From: Pseudarcicella hirudinis
GTDB lineage: Bacteria; Bacteroidota; Bacteroidia; Cytophagales; Spirosomataceae
Length of the DNA stretch: 64,000 nt
Assembly (NCBI RefSeq): GCF_900115665.1
Contig: NZ_FOXH01000002.1
Coordinates: 451,670-515,669, forward strand
Direction of reading: 5' to 3'
Below, piece by piece: positions 44,883 through 53,695 of this stretch; within the stretch, counting starts at the first letter, position 1, and each line of letters opens with the position of its first letter. The notes under the pieces were generated by a model. The model was not told the DNA's origin. It ran no database searches and saw only the letters and a program-made list of their open reading frames with translations. Both the position numbers and the translations under genes were made by a program.

Positions 44883-45127
44883 TTCACCAAGGTCTGAGTG
44901 ACTCAGACCACTTCCTGATAAGTTTTTTTTTGATGTTTGTTTACGCTCTGTGTGTCACAGAGCAGGGGTTAGGACATTTTCCTTCAAAATATAAAGACCT
45001 GCCCTTTCAAAAAGGCAGGTCTTTTCGATAAAGTCAGATTTAAGTCTGATTCCTTCACCGTGGTCTGTGTCTCACAGACCACAAATGTTTGGTATTTCTG
45101 CTCTGTGTGCCACAGAGCAGGGGTTAG
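44883..45127. repeat. Duplicated bipartite palindromic repeats (REP/BIME-like)
   Basis: Two palindrome types occur in the order A-B, twice. Type A: 44891-44909 (GGTCTGAGT / ACTCAGACC) and 45060-45082 (GTGGTCTGTG / CACAGACCAC), each preceded by TTCACC. Type B: 44945-44963 and 45100-45118 (GCTCTGTG / CACAGAGC, 3-base loop), each followed by AGGGGTTAG; the 17 bases at 44956-44972 and 45111-45127 are identical. The A-B module repeats with a period near 170 bases. A degenerate copy is at 63851-63920. The arrangement resembles REP-derived BIMEs. Confidence 0.8.
44993..45025 (+). terminator. Intrinsic terminator of ftsE within the repeat cluster
   Basis: AAAGACCTGCC (44993-45003) pairs with GGCAGGTCTTT (45014-45024), 10-base loop, T-rich end. 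Confidence 0.7.
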
Positions 45128-45142
45128 TTTTAAGCCTGATTC

Positions 45143-46708
45143 TTACTTCGCTGTCAGATAAACAAATGGAATAATACACTCTTCCAGTGAAACGCCTCCA
45201 TGCTGAAAGGTATTTCTATAGTGGTTCACGTAGTGATTATAATTATTCGGATAAGCAAAGAAATAATCCTCCATCGTGAAAACATAGGTAGTTGAAACGT
45301 TGATCTTAGGCAGGAAAAAACGCTCCGGTTTTCTGCAAACCAATACGTGATCTTTATCATCCCAATTCAGGTTTTTCCCTTGCTTATAACGCAGGTTCGT
45401 ATTTACTGAACGGTCTCCTACAATTTTCGCAGGGTTTTGTACACGAATCATACCGTGGTCAGTGGTAATGATAAGGCGTCCTTTTTTCTCTGAAATCTTT
45501 TTCAACAAATCAAAAAGAGGAGAGTGGGTAAACCAGCTTGCGGTAATACTTCTGTAACCTGACTCATCAGGAGCCAATTCCTTAATCATTGCCATGTCGG
45601 TACGGGCATGAGAAAGCATATCTACAAAGTTATAAACCACTACATTCAACTGATTCTGCATCAGGTTGTTGAAGTTATCTACCAGCGATTTTCCCTGAGT
45701 AGTATTCAGGATTTTGTAGTATGAAGATTTGAACGTCAGACGACTACGACGAATTTGTTCCTGGAAGAAAAAGTCCTCATACTGATTGAATCCTTCTTCA
45801 TCTTCGCTGTCGCCGATATCCTGTACCCAGTGTTTCGGATATTGTTTTTCTATTTCAGAAGGCAGCATCCCTGCGAAAATAGAATTTCTGGCGTAGGCTG
45901 TTGTGGTTGGCAGGATCGAATAATAAGAGCTTTCTTCTTCTACTGTAAAATAATCCTGAAGGAGTCCTTCCAGAATTTTCCACTGGTCAAAACGTAAATT
46001 ATCAATCAACAGAAAGAAAAGCGGGGAATTGTCTTTTACCAATGGAAAAACCTTTTTACGCATAAGCTGATGCGACATCAGAGGTTTGTCGATTTTCGGA
46101 TCATTCAGCCATTCTTCATAGTTTTCTTCTATAAATCTGGCAAAATTAGCGTTGGCTTCAGATTTCTGCATATTCAGTACTTCGGCCATTGATTTATTTT
46201 CTGTTCTGTCAATTTCCAACTCCCAGAAAATTAATTTTTTATATATTTCAGCCCACTCGTTATGGTCAATTCTGTCCTGATATTGCATAGCAAGCTGACG
46301 GAATTCCTGCTGATAGCTCAGATTGGTTTTCTCTTCTTCAAGACGTTTTTTATCAAGGATCTTTTTAACTGCCAGCAGTATCTGATTCGGATTAAGCGGT
46401 TTAATAAGATAATCAGCGATTTTTGAACCAATCGCTTCCTCCATAATATGCTCCTCTTCCGATTTGGTAATCATAATTACCGGTAAATTTGGCTTAAGCT
46501 GCTTAATTTGCGGAAGCACTTCAAGCCCGGTCATTCCCGGCATATTTTCATCCAGGAAAACGACGTCAAACTTACTTTTTTCAACTTCTTCCAAGGCATC
46601 TGCTCCGGAATTAACGGGTGTAACATCATAACCTTTACTCTCTAAGAACATAATATAAGGCTTCAGGAGATCGATCTCATCATCTGCCCACAGAATAGAA
46701 TATTGCAT
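45143..46708 (-). CDS. porX: PorX: response regulator with alkaline-phosphatase-superfamily output domain
   Basis: PorX is a regulator of the type IX secretion system, partner of the sensor kinase PorY. The 521-residue length fits. Residues 1-120 are a receiver domain (D9, D10, phosphoacceptor D53 in VFLDENMPG, T81, K103 in LIKPLNP). A helical linker follows. Residues about 225-521 form the PglZ/alkaline-phosphatase-like domain, with FLLIDNLRFDQW, SILPTTTAYARNSIFAG (catalytic Thr), YNFVDMLSHARTD, LIITTDHG and FQHGGVSLEE as metal-site motifs. The output domain has been reported to act as a phosphodiesterase on oligonucleotides. It is divergent from an ECF sigma gene. Confidence 0.93.
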   Translation of the reverse strand: MQYSILWADDEIDLLKPYIMFLESKGYDVTPVNSGADALEEVEKSKFDVVFLDENMPGMTGLEVLPQIKQLKPNLPVIMITKSEEEHIMEEAIGSKIADYLIKPLNPNQILLAVKKILDKKRLEEEKTNLSYQQEFRQLAMQYQDRIDHNEWAEIYKKLIFWELEIDRTENKSMAEVLNMQKSEANANFARFIEENYEEWLNDPKIDKPLMSHQLMRKKVFPLVKDNSPLFFLLIDNLRFDQWKILEGLLQDYFTVEEESSYYSILPTTTAYARNSIFAGMLPSEIEKQYPKHWVQDIGDSEDEEGFNQYEDFFFQEQIRRSRLTFKSSYYKILNTTQGKSLVDNFNNLMQNQLNVVVYNFVDMLSHARTDMAMIKELAPDESGYRSITASWFTHSPLFDLLKKISEKKGRLIITTDHGMIRVQNPAKIVGDRSVNTNLRYKQGKNLNWDDKDHVLVCRKPERFFLPKINVSTTYVFTMEDYFFAYPNNYNHYVNHYRNTFQHGGVSLEECIIPFVYLTAK

Positions 46709-47167
46709 AATTTGAAATTTTACTTTTTCGATGAAATATTTATAAGTTTACATATTCCCCTATTTCCTCCGGTATATTCTTTAGAGAAAATTAAGGATTG
46801 AAATTCCGGGAATTGTACTTTGTTTTTGAGAATTAATTGCTGAGAAATCCGGAAAATTGTTGTACAAAATCAGGCAGCTTTACCGGATAAATCCCTGCCT
46901 GTCCTGTAACCGTTTTAAAAATTGGAGACGAATTAACGAATAAGGATTAACCTTAATTCCCGATTTTTTGCAAACAGCATAAAGCTATAACGGGGAGTAA
47001 AGAGGATTTGTTGCCTATTTTTTTCTCCCTGATTTTAAGCCCGGATAAAGATAATTATTTTTAACCATTCAGCTTAATTTATTACCGCTCATCCTAAAAT
47101 AAGTATTCATTAAAATATTTTTCCGACTCAGCCGTCTTCCCTACCAAATAGTGAAAATGTAAAAGCA
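46709..47167. other. 459-base divergent control region between porX and an ECF sigma gene
   Basis: No coding frame is plausible. An inverted repeat CAGGCAG (46871-46877) / CTGCCTG (46895-46901) lies in the middle. Neither strand shows a perfect TTTG/TAnnTTTG promoter, so these genes may rely on alternative sigma factors. The length is unusual for this gene-dense window. Confidence 0.45.
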
Positions 47168-47743
47168 ATGACTGAAAATTTATCCACGGCGGAACAGAAT
47201 GAACAGATTCACCAAACGGTGCAAAAGGAACGCAGGCGTTTGTTAGACTTTGTTCGCAAGCGTGTTCCTACCGAGGAAGATGCGGAGGATTTGCTTCAGG
47301 AAGTTTTTTTTGAATTGATCGAAACGTACAGGTTGATGAAACCCGTTGAGCAGCTGGCATCCTGGCTTTTTAAAGTGGCAAGAAATAAGATTACCGATTT
47401 CTACCGCAAGAAAAAAACGGATTCACTGGAAGCACAATTTGGTACAATGAGTCAGGACGACGGAGAAAAGCTTTTGCTTCAGGAAATTCTGCCTGCTGAT
47501 ATAGCTTCCGTCAATGATGAAATGATGTACGATATGATTTTGGGAGCCATTTCAGAGGCCTTGGAAGAACTCCCCGAAGAACAAAGGAATGTATTTGAAT
47601 GGCATGAATTTGATGGAAAAAGCTTCAAAACTATTGCAGAAGAAACCGGAATTTCTGTAAATACTTTGATTTCCCGAAAGCATTATGCTGTCAATCACCT
47701 GAGAGAACGTTTACGCTATTTGTATCAGGAAATGTTTAATTAA
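47168..47743 (+). CDS. ECF-type RNA polymerase sigma factor
   Basis: A 191-residue sigma-70 family protein with only regions 2 and 4. Region 2 contains VPTEEDAEDLLQEVFFELI and ASWLFKVARNKITDFYRKKK. Region 4 contains LEELPEEQRNVFEWHEFDGKSFKTIAEETGISVNTLISRKHYAVNHLRERL (quoted as the LPEEQ to SRKHYA span), with a clear helix-turn-helix. Such factors redirect RNA polymerase to envelope-stress or secretion genes. A small membrane protein follows after 15 bases and may modulate it. It is divergent from porX; in Porphyromonas gingivalis PorX works with the ECF factor SigP. Confidence 0.88.
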   Translation: MTENLSTAEQNEQIHQTVQKERRRLLDFVRKRVPTEEDAEDLLQEVFFELIETYRLMKPVEQLASWLFKVARNKITDFYRKKKTDSLEAQFGTMSQDDGEKLLLQEILPADIASVNDEMMYDMILGAISEALEELPEEQRNVFEWHEFDGKSFKTIAEETGISVNTLISRKHYAVNHLRERLRYLYQEMFN

Positions 47744-47758
47744 AAAATAAATAAAGAC

Positions 47759-48097
47759 ATGAAGATGTTCATTTTTAAAGGATTCTTAAAGGTTTTGGCC
47801 TTTATTTTTATCGGTGGTTTTGTAGTGATGAGTTTATGGAACTGGCTGATGCCTGTATTATTCGGTTTGAAGCTGATTACATTTTTACAGGCTTTAGGAT
47901 TATTAGTGCTCTCAAAAATCCTTTTCGGAGGCTTTAGAGGAGGAGGAGGAGGATGGAGAGGAAGACATCCCGGCGGCGGGCATATGTGGAAAGAAAAAAT
48001 GGCAGAGCGTTGGGAAAACATGAATCCGGAAGAAAGAGAAAGATTTAAAAAACACTGGAAAGGAAGATTCAACTGGTGGAAAGAAGAAAGACAATAA
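47759..48097 (+). CDS. Small membrane protein downstream of the ECF sigma gene
   Basis: A 112-residue protein with two hydrophobic segments (residues about 9-32 and 36-58), a Gly-rich stretch (FRGGGGGWRGRHPGGG) and a charged C-terminus (MNPEERERFKKHWKGRFNWW). It follows the sigma factor gene by 15 bases in a clear operon. It lacks anti-sigma motifs that I recognise, but the basic Gly/Trp-rich tail and its position suggest a sigma-factor partner or envelope protein. Similar pairs are common in Bacteroidota. Confidence 0.8.
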   Translation: MKMFIFKGFLKVLAFIFIGGFVVMSLWNWLMPVLFGLKLITFLQALGLLVLSKILFGGFRGGGGGWRGRHPGGGHMWKEKMAERWENMNPEERERFKKHWKGRFNWWKEERQ

Positions 48098-48153
48098 CTG
48101 AAATCTGCATTTCAAGGTATCCTTACTGCTGAAATATAAAACCTGTTAAACTT

Positions 48154-48327
48154 ATGAATTTTGATGAAGAATGCCGGGAAGCAGAAACTACTTCAGATAG
48201 TCTGACTGTATTTTGGAGAATTTTTGAATTATTTGAGTTGGAGGGAATGGAACCTGGTGAAATTATCCGGGCAAACAACTTAACAATCAATATGCCTCTG
48301 AATCAATCTTATGATTTAATCTGGTAG
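48154..48327 (+). CDS. Possible 57-residue acidic small protein
   Basis: An ATG frame runs from 48154 to a TAG at 48325-48327. The predicted peptide is acidic (MNFDEECREAETTSDS at the start; WRIFELFELEGMEPGEIIRA in the middle) with no membrane segment. It lies 56 bases after the small membrane protein in the same direction, so it could be third in the sigma operon. Support is limited to an open frame and plausible amino-acid composition; no family is recognised. Confidence 0.4.
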   Translation: MNFDEECREAETTSDSLTVFWRIFELFELEGMEPGEIIRANNLTINMPLNQSYDLIW

Positions 48328-48350
48328 AAAAACAGTGTTTTTGCCTGAAA

Positions 48351-49091
48351 TCAATGATTGTTTTCTTCAAATTTCGGAATGCTGCTATTTGTTTTAATAT
48401 AGTTTCCTTCAACAGTAGCAGCATTTCCAAACCCGCAGCTGTATGCATTGTCAAAAAAGCTGACTCTTGCCCCGTTTTCTGAAAAAAGGATGAAGAACCT
48501 GCATTTTCCAAACTCATTACTGCTGTAAATAGCTTTATTGCCGTTTAACCTGACAGTAGTTTTGGAGATAGTAGCCATATTGTAGGAAGGAGCTCCTCTG
48601 ATACAATCAAAACTTATTGCGATTTTATCGTTTCTGAGGCGCTTTACTCTTAAATCACCGGAACCGCCTTCTTCTCCGAAGGAGTAATTGTAAGTTCCGG
48701 TGACATCTTTAATAATTTTATGATTTACGGCCTTTTCACTGATTTTCCTGATTGAAAAAGAAAGCTCTCTGGCGTTTTTTTCAGGAGAAAACCATTTTCC
48801 TGTAATAAGGTCTCCCTTTATTTCACCGGAAAAAGTACCTGTTACTTTTCCATCAGGCATTAATTCATTGAAAAAAACTGTATTATTTTCAGAATAGCCG
48901 ATTACCGCAATCGGAAGTCCTTTTTTCTTATAGATCACATTTCCGAATAAAGAATTTCCTTCTTTTTTCAGTGTAACTGAAACCGGGATTTTTCCATTGA
49001 TATTCCCTTCATATGTCTTTTGCAACAATTGCTGAGAAAATGAGCAAAAGCTTATCAACAACAGGATAATCCCGATTCTGAACGTTTTCAT
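48351..49091 (-). CDS. Secreted protein of unknown function
   Basis: A 246-residue exported protein with a signal peptide (IILLLISFCSFSQ, cleavage near residue 19). It is rich in beta strands, for example YEGNINGKIPVSVTLKKEGNSLFGNVIYKKKG, VTGTFSGEIKGDLITGKWFSP and GTYNYSFGEEGGSG. The repeated pattern of a Gly-Lys-Ile strand followed by a folding loop resembles calycin-like or DUF-type periplasmic proteins, but I cannot name a family. It is transcribed alone, 65 bases from the MFS gene. Confidence 0.7.
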   Translation of the reverse strand: MKTFRIGIILLLISFCSFSQQLLQKTYEGNINGKIPVSVTLKKEGNSLFGNVIYKKKGLPIAVIGYSENNTVFFNELMPDGKVTGTFSGEIKGDLITGKWFSPEKNARELSFSIRKISEKAVNHKIIKDVTGTYNYSFGEEGGSGDLRVKRLRNDKIAISFDCIRGAPSYNMATISKTTVRLNGNKAIYSSNEFGKCRFFILFSENGARVSFFDNAYSCGFGNAATVEGNYIKTNSSIPKFEENNH

Positions 49092-49156
49092 GATTTATTC
49101 TTAAAAGTGGGAATGTAGCTCAATAGCCTGATTTTCCGAATTTTATAAAGATTTTG

Positions 49157-50398
49157 TTATTTTTCCAAATAGTCAAGGTCTTTCCCATGTGTCTCAGGAA
49201 TGGTAAGAATGGAATAAATTGCCAGAACAAAGCAGATCAGACCAACAACTGCTCCGGCATTGATAGTATGCAGCCCCGGTTTTAAATAATTGAATAAAGA
49301 AGTCATGAGTATAACCGTTCCCCGAACCATATTCGGAACAGTTGTAGCAGCGGTTGCTCTCAGATTGGTACCAAATTGTTCTGCACCGATGGTTACAAAC
49401 ATTGCCCAATATCCGATAGAAAAACCTGCCAAAAGACAAACAATATAAAGTATTTCCGCAGATTTAATCTGACCATAAAGGAAGATTCCGGAAAAGATGA
49501 TAGTCAGAATAATCAGCCCTAATACTGCCTTTTTTCTGGACTGCAACCATTGACTGATAAAACCGCTTGCCAGGTCACCAACAGCCAGTCCGATGTAACA
49601 GAACATAATTGCTTTTCCGGGAACAATCTCTTCTGCAATGCCTAAAGCCTTACCGAATTCATTTGAAAAAGTTGCTAAAATCCCGATTACAAACCAGGTA
49701 GGCAATCCGATTCCGATACATTTTAAATACCTTTTAAGTCGGTCTGTATTGGTAAAAAGAGCAAAGAAATTGCCTTTTTCAATATGTTTATGATGTTTAA
49801 GATTTTCAAACATGCCTGATTCAAATACACTGATCCGGAGAATCAGAAGCACAATTCCTAAGCCGCCGCCAATGAAAAAAGCATTTCTCCAGTCGAATAA
49901 CTGAACGGTGAAATAAGCGACAACTGCTCCGAAAAGCCCGATTCCGGCAACTAATGACGAACCGATTGCTCTTAATTCTTTGGGTAAAATTTCGGAAACA
50001 AGTGTAATTCCGGCACCTAGTTCTCCGGCAAGCCCGATTCCTGCAATAAAACGCAGAAGAGAATATGTAGTAGGATCCTGCACAAACCCACAGGCAATAT
50101 TTGCTAAAGAATAAGTTAGAATTGAACCGAATAAGACAGAAAGTCTTCCTTTTTTATCACCCAAAACACCCCATAGTATTCCTCCGATTAATAGTCCTCC
50201 CATTTGCCAGTTGAGAATATCCTTCCCGATGATTGATCTTTGTTCCTCGTCAAGGCCTAATTCTTTTAAACTGGGAATCCTTACAATTCCAAAGAGAAGC
50301 AAGTCGTAAATATCAACGAAATAGCCTAACGCAGCTACAATTACAGGGATACTCAACAAATGTTGTAAGTTCGTTTTAGGAGATAAATCTTTAGTCAT
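49157..50398 (-). CDS. MFS transporter (sugar/organic acid symporter-like)
   Basis: A 413-residue, twelve-helix major facilitator. LGYFVDIYDLLLFGIVRIPSL in helix 1 has the Asp typical of metabolite:H+ symporters such as ShiA/ProP-like proteins. The loop 2-3 motif is GVLGDKKGRLSVLFGS, helix 4 has FIAGIGLAGELGAGITLVSE, and GTNLRATAATTVPNMVRG is a conserved loop. The E-L-G-A-G-I motif and the N-terminal Asp point to uptake of a carboxylate or sugar acid, not drug export. The substrate cannot be stated. It is transcribed alone. Confidence 0.8.
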   Translation of the reverse strand: MTKDLSPKTNLQHLLSIPVIVAALGYFVDIYDLLLFGIVRIPSLKELGLDEEQRSIIGKDILNWQMGGLLIGGILWGVLGDKKGRLSVLFGSILTYSLANIACGFVQDPTTYSLLRFIAGIGLAGELGAGITLVSEILPKELRAIGSSLVAGIGLFGAVVAYFTVQLFDWRNAFFIGGGLGIVLLILRISVFESGMFENLKHHKHIEKGNFFALFTNTDRLKRYLKCIGIGLPTWFVIGILATFSNEFGKALGIAEEIVPGKAIMFCYIGLAVGDLASGFISQWLQSRKKAVLGLIILTIIFSGIFLYGQIKSAEILYIVCLLAGFSIGYWAMFVTIGAEQFGTNLRATAATTVPNMVRGTVILMTSLFNYLKPGLHTINAGAVVGLICFVLAIYSILTIPETHGKDLDYLEK

Positions 50399-50443
50399 AG
50401 TGATTTGGTTTTAGAAATTCCTGATTTGAAAATCCGGGTTATA

Positions 50444-50968
50444 TTATAAAAAATTACTGCGGAATTCTTCTTTGATAATTTTCAATGCTTCTTCTGTCGG
50501 GTTGGCTCCGTTTTCAATAACTATCTGCATGATTCTTTTAGAAAGTTCGATGGAAGGCGTATCCAGGGAAATATCCTTTGATGCCAGGTTGATTAAGGTA
50601 GTAATTTCCTGTTGGGCTCTTCTGATGGCTTCCCAGGCTTCTGCCGACATGTAGATTTGCTGTGATAAATTATGGGAAAACTCATCGCGTATTTCTGATA
50701 AAAGCAATTGTTGAAAATCAAGGCTGTGAACAGATCTTCCGGAAAGCCGGACCAGGAGATTGTTTGGCGTAATTCTTTCCAGAAATAAGGTCATTCTCTC
50801 GTATGCCTGTATACGGATCGGCAGAATGGTTTCAAGATTTCTGGCTTTTATTTCCAGTGATTTCTGTGTTAAATCTTTTTTGATGAAAGAACTTACGGTA
50901 AGATACATTGCCCACAAGATGAGGCCGGAAGGAAGGATTATTTTTACTAAATCGGCAACTAATTCCAT
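50444..50968 (-). CDS. DUF7935-like membrane-anchored protein
   Basis: A 174-residue protein with one N-terminal transmembrane helix (LVKIILPSGLILWAMYLTVSSFI) and an alpha-helical cytoplasmic part. The sequence LPIRIQAYERMTLFLERITPNNLLVRL and EFSHNLSQQIYMSAEAWEAIRRAQQEIT resembles the DUF7935 family of Bacteroidota. The function is unknown. It lies 45 bases upstream of the MFS gene on the same strand and may be co-transcribed with it. Confidence 0.65.
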   Translation of the reverse strand: MELVADLVKIILPSGLILWAMYLTVSSFIKKDLTQKSLEIKARNLETILPIRIQAYERMTLFLERITPNNLLVRLSGRSVHSLDFQQLLLSEIRDEFSHNLSQQIYMSAEAWEAIRRAQQEITTLINLASKDISLDTPSIELSKRIMQIVIENGANPTEEALKIIKEEFRSNFL

Positions 50969-51253
50969 TATGTTTGGGTTTGGCTAATTAATGAGTTGTA
51001 AATTTGAGGGGACTTTAGTTTTGTCCTCCAATTATTTACTAACTCAAAAATAGCTAATTTTAGTCTTTAAATTAAAAGACCATAAAATTTCTCCTCATTA
51101 ATACTTGCTATGCCGGAGAAAAATCAGAGAAAACGTGTTTTTTGAGTTTGAATAAACAGATCTTAAAATGTCATTTGCCGGAGAGGAAAACAGGAATGTT
51201 TTTTTATAAATTGAAAAAAGAGGATTCTCAATGGCAGAAGTTTAGGAAATAAA

Positions 51254-51538
51254 ATGAATATTATACCAATAACAATATCTCCGGATGCTCAGGAAGAGAT
51301 ACGAAATAGTCTGAATATCAAAGGCATTCCGGCAGAATATAACCTGAGAGTAGGCCTGAAAGGCGGAGCTTGCAGTGCAAACTACTTATTAGGTTTTGAT
51401 AAAATGACTGAAAACGATGAACTTTACGAAGTGGAGGGTATTAAAATCCTGATTGACCGGAGACATCTGATGTATCTGATCGGAGTGGAACTGGATTTTG
51501 AGGAGGAAGGAAATGGATTCACCTTCACCAGGAAATAA
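51254..51538 (+). CDS. IscA/HesB-like protein lacking the C-terminal Cys pair
   Basis: A 94-residue protein with the A-type iron-sulfur carrier fold (ISPDAQEEIRNSL, LRVGLKGGACSANYLLGFD with C40, and ILIDRRHLMYLIGVELDFEEEGNGFTF). Canonical A-type carriers have three Cys: one in the middle and a CxC near the end. Here the chain stops right after GFTFTRK, so the CxC pair is absent. This short form recurs in Bacteroidota and may have lost or changed cluster binding. It is transcribed alone. Confidence 0.8.
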   Translation: MNIIPITISPDAQEEIRNSLNIKGIPAEYNLRVGLKGGACSANYLLGFDKMTENDELYEVEGIKILIDRRHLMYLIGVELDFEEEGNGFTFTRK

Positions 51539-51691
51539 GGATATCAGATACTGGATTAGGTTTTTGAGGTAAATAATGTTGATATTTGGTCGTAAGTTTA
51601 TGAAAAACCTGAAGGGAAAGGCTCCGATTGCTTTTTGCCCTGGCATTTCAGAGGCTGATCTGACTCAGCCAAATATAAAATAACACAAAAA

Positions 51692-52594
51692 ATGAAAATA
51701 GCCGCCGTTGACATTGGCTCCAATGCCGCCCGTTTGCAGATTTCGAAAGTGCTTGATAATGAGGGTGTCATTAGTTTTAAAAAAGTTGAATATGTCCGTT
51801 TTGCCCTGCGTTTAGGGCATGATGTTTTCAATACCGGAGAAATTACTCCCGAGTCTGAAGTAAGAATATTTAAACTACTGAGTGCATATAAATTGTTGAT
51901 GGATCTTCATGAAGTAAAAGATTTCATGATTTGTGCTACTTCTGCCATGCGTGAGGCGAGTAATACTGATGCGATCATCACCAGAATCCATAAAATTCTT
52001 GATATGAAAATTCATGTCATAGAAGGAACCAAAGAAGCTGAATTGATTAATGATGTGGTGGTGCAGGCTTTGGCTTCTGATAAGAATTACCTGCATATTG
52101 ATGTGGGTGGAGGTTCTACAGAATTAAACATTTATGTGAATCGCCGGAAAATAGCCTCCCGCTCCTTTAAAATCGGCTCGGTAAGGTTGCTGGAAGGAAA
52201 GGAAAAGGCCGGTGATTGGGACAAGATGCAGAAATGGATTGCCTTGCACATTGACCCGGCAAAAATGAACATTACGGCCGTCGGAACCGGAGGTAATATC
52301 AACAAGCTTTTTAACATTGCAGATAAGTCGGAGGGAGGAGATAAAAGCATGAGCTACGCAGAATTGGAGCGGTTACATGACTATGTGGCGTCCTTTTCTT
52401 ATGAAGACAGGATTAATAAACTGAGGTTAAATGCTGACCGTGCAGATGTAATTGTTCCCGCTTCTGAGATATATCTTTCTGCTATGAAATGGTCCGGTGC
52501 TGAAAATATGCTTGTTCCGGATTTGGGGCTGAAAGATGGAATTATTCAGATGGTGTATGAAAAGATACAGAACAGGAAGAAAAGTTATATTTAA
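51692..52594 (+). CDS. Ppx/GppA-family phosphatase (exopolyphosphatase-like)
   Basis: A 300-residue protein with the actin-like ATPase fold of exopolyphosphatase/guanosine pentaphosphatase. The phosphate 1 motif is AAVDIGSNAARLQI, the phosphate 2 motif HIDVGGGSTELN, and the catalytic-Glu region CATSAMREASN. It has only the N-terminal two domains; the C-terminal HD-like half of E. coli Ppx is missing, as in short Bacteroidota homologues. It may hydrolyse polyphosphate or pppGpp. It is transcribed alone, with a strong bidirectional terminator. Confidence 0.88.
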   Translation: MKIAAVDIGSNAARLQISKVLDNEGVISFKKVEYVRFALRLGHDVFNTGEITPESEVRIFKLLSAYKLLMDLHEVKDFMICATSAMREASNTDAIITRIHKILDMKIHVIEGTKEAELINDVVVQALASDKNYLHIDVGGGSTELNIYVNRRKIASRSFKIGSVRLLEGKEKAGDWDKMQKWIALHIDPAKMNITAVGTGGNINKLFNIADKSEGGDKSMSYAELERLHDYVASFSYEDRINKLRLNADRADVIVPASEIYLSAMKWSGAENMLVPDLGLKDGIIQMVYEKIQNRKKSYI

Positions 52595-52632
52595 AAAAAG
52601 TCCCCGATCGATCTAACGGCCGGGGACTTTTT
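52595..52632. terminator. Bidirectional terminator between Ppx and mutarotase genes
   Basis: AAAAAGTCCCCG (52595-52606) pairs with CGGGGACTTTTT (52621-52632), 14-base loop. It serves both convergent genes. Confidence 0.85.
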
Positions 52633-52650
52633 ATGACGCTTAAAAGTATT

Positions 52651-53595
52651 CTAGTAAAGTTTTACGCCACAGCTAACCTGATATTCTTCACCCGCTTTTA
52701 AAACAATCAAACCTTCTCCGCTGTTCAGGGCATTGGTATTGGCGGTCATTGGTTCGATGGCAATACGGTTTCTTTCATTTGGCACAAAAACCACAATAAA
52801 ATTATGCTTTTGCGGACCTGCTTCCTGCCATACTTCCAGCGTAATATCCTTTTTCTTTGAGTAAAGTTCTGTCTTACAGATTCCTTCAAAATTTTCAAGA
52901 GCGAAAACATTATCCAGCGTTTGCCCGCTCAGGTCATACCATTCTCCCCCGGCAAAAGGTTCTCTTCCGGCAGGAATCATCTGACTGTCAGAAATATACT
53001 GGTATTTTGCAGGGAATCTTACTTTCCAGTCGTCAGCAGTTTCGTCATCAAACTGAAAATAAGGATGCCAGCCTAAACCCATTGGTAAATTGCCTTTCCC
53101 TGTATTTTTAATAAGATGCGTTATATGCAAACCCTCTGATGAGGTAAGTGTATATTGAATTTCGATGCTGAAAGGGAACGGAAAACCCTCAAAATCACCT
53201 TCATGACGATATTCAAGAAACAGTTCTGCAGAACTTTCATCTGATGTGTTTTTTGTAATGCTGAAAGGAAGTTTACAGACAAAACCATGTATAGCATTAT
53301 TCAGATTGGTTTCATTGATCGGAAGCTGGTGTTCTTTCCCTTCAAATGTATATTTCCCATCTCTTGTACGATTTACCCAGGGGAAAAGAAGTGCTGAAGG
53401 ATAAAATGAATCTGCCAGAAATTCTGTATCAGTTTCCCCTGCATTCAAAACGGTAAAAGGTTGCCCTTTTGCGGATAATGAGATTTTGCGGACAACGCCG
53501 CCATAAGCCGGTAAAATATAAACTGCCTCTCCCGTCAGAGGATTTTCAAGAACATACTCTTCAAATTTTCCGAAAGATTGTTTCTTAATTTGCAT
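52651..53595 (-). CDS. Aldose 1-epimerase-like (galactose mutarotase fold) protein
   Basis: A 314-residue cytoplasmic beta-sandwich protein of the mutarotase family. NAIHGFVCKLPF holds the conserved His, GLGWHPYFQF the second His, and GEGLIVLKAGEEYQVSCGVKLY closes the sandwich. NDETADDWKVRF-like loops vary. It interconverts alpha and beta anomers of a hexose or acts on a hexose 6-phosphate; which sugar is not evident. It is transcribed alone. Confidence 0.85.
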   Translation of the reverse strand: MQIKKQSFGKFEEYVLENPLTGEAVYILPAYGGVVRKISLSAKGQPFTVLNAGETDTEFLADSFYPSALLFPWVNRTRDGKYTFEGKEHQLPINETNLNNAIHGFVCKLPFSITKNTSDESSAELFLEYRHEGDFEGFPFPFSIEIQYTLTSSEGLHITHLIKNTGKGNLPMGLGWHPYFQFDDETADDWKVRFPAKYQYISDSQMIPAGREPFAGGEWYDLSGQTLDNVFALENFEGICKTELYSKKKDITLEVWQEAGPQKHNFIVVFVPNERNRIAIEPMTANTNALNSGEGLIVLKAGEEYQVSCGVKLY

Positions 53596-53695
53596 GTGTT
53601 GTAATGTTTTTTAATGGAAAAAGGGCTTTTTAATGTGATTTGAAATATTAACTACCAGAATTTATCTGCGTTTTCTCCGTATTTAACTTACGTAT

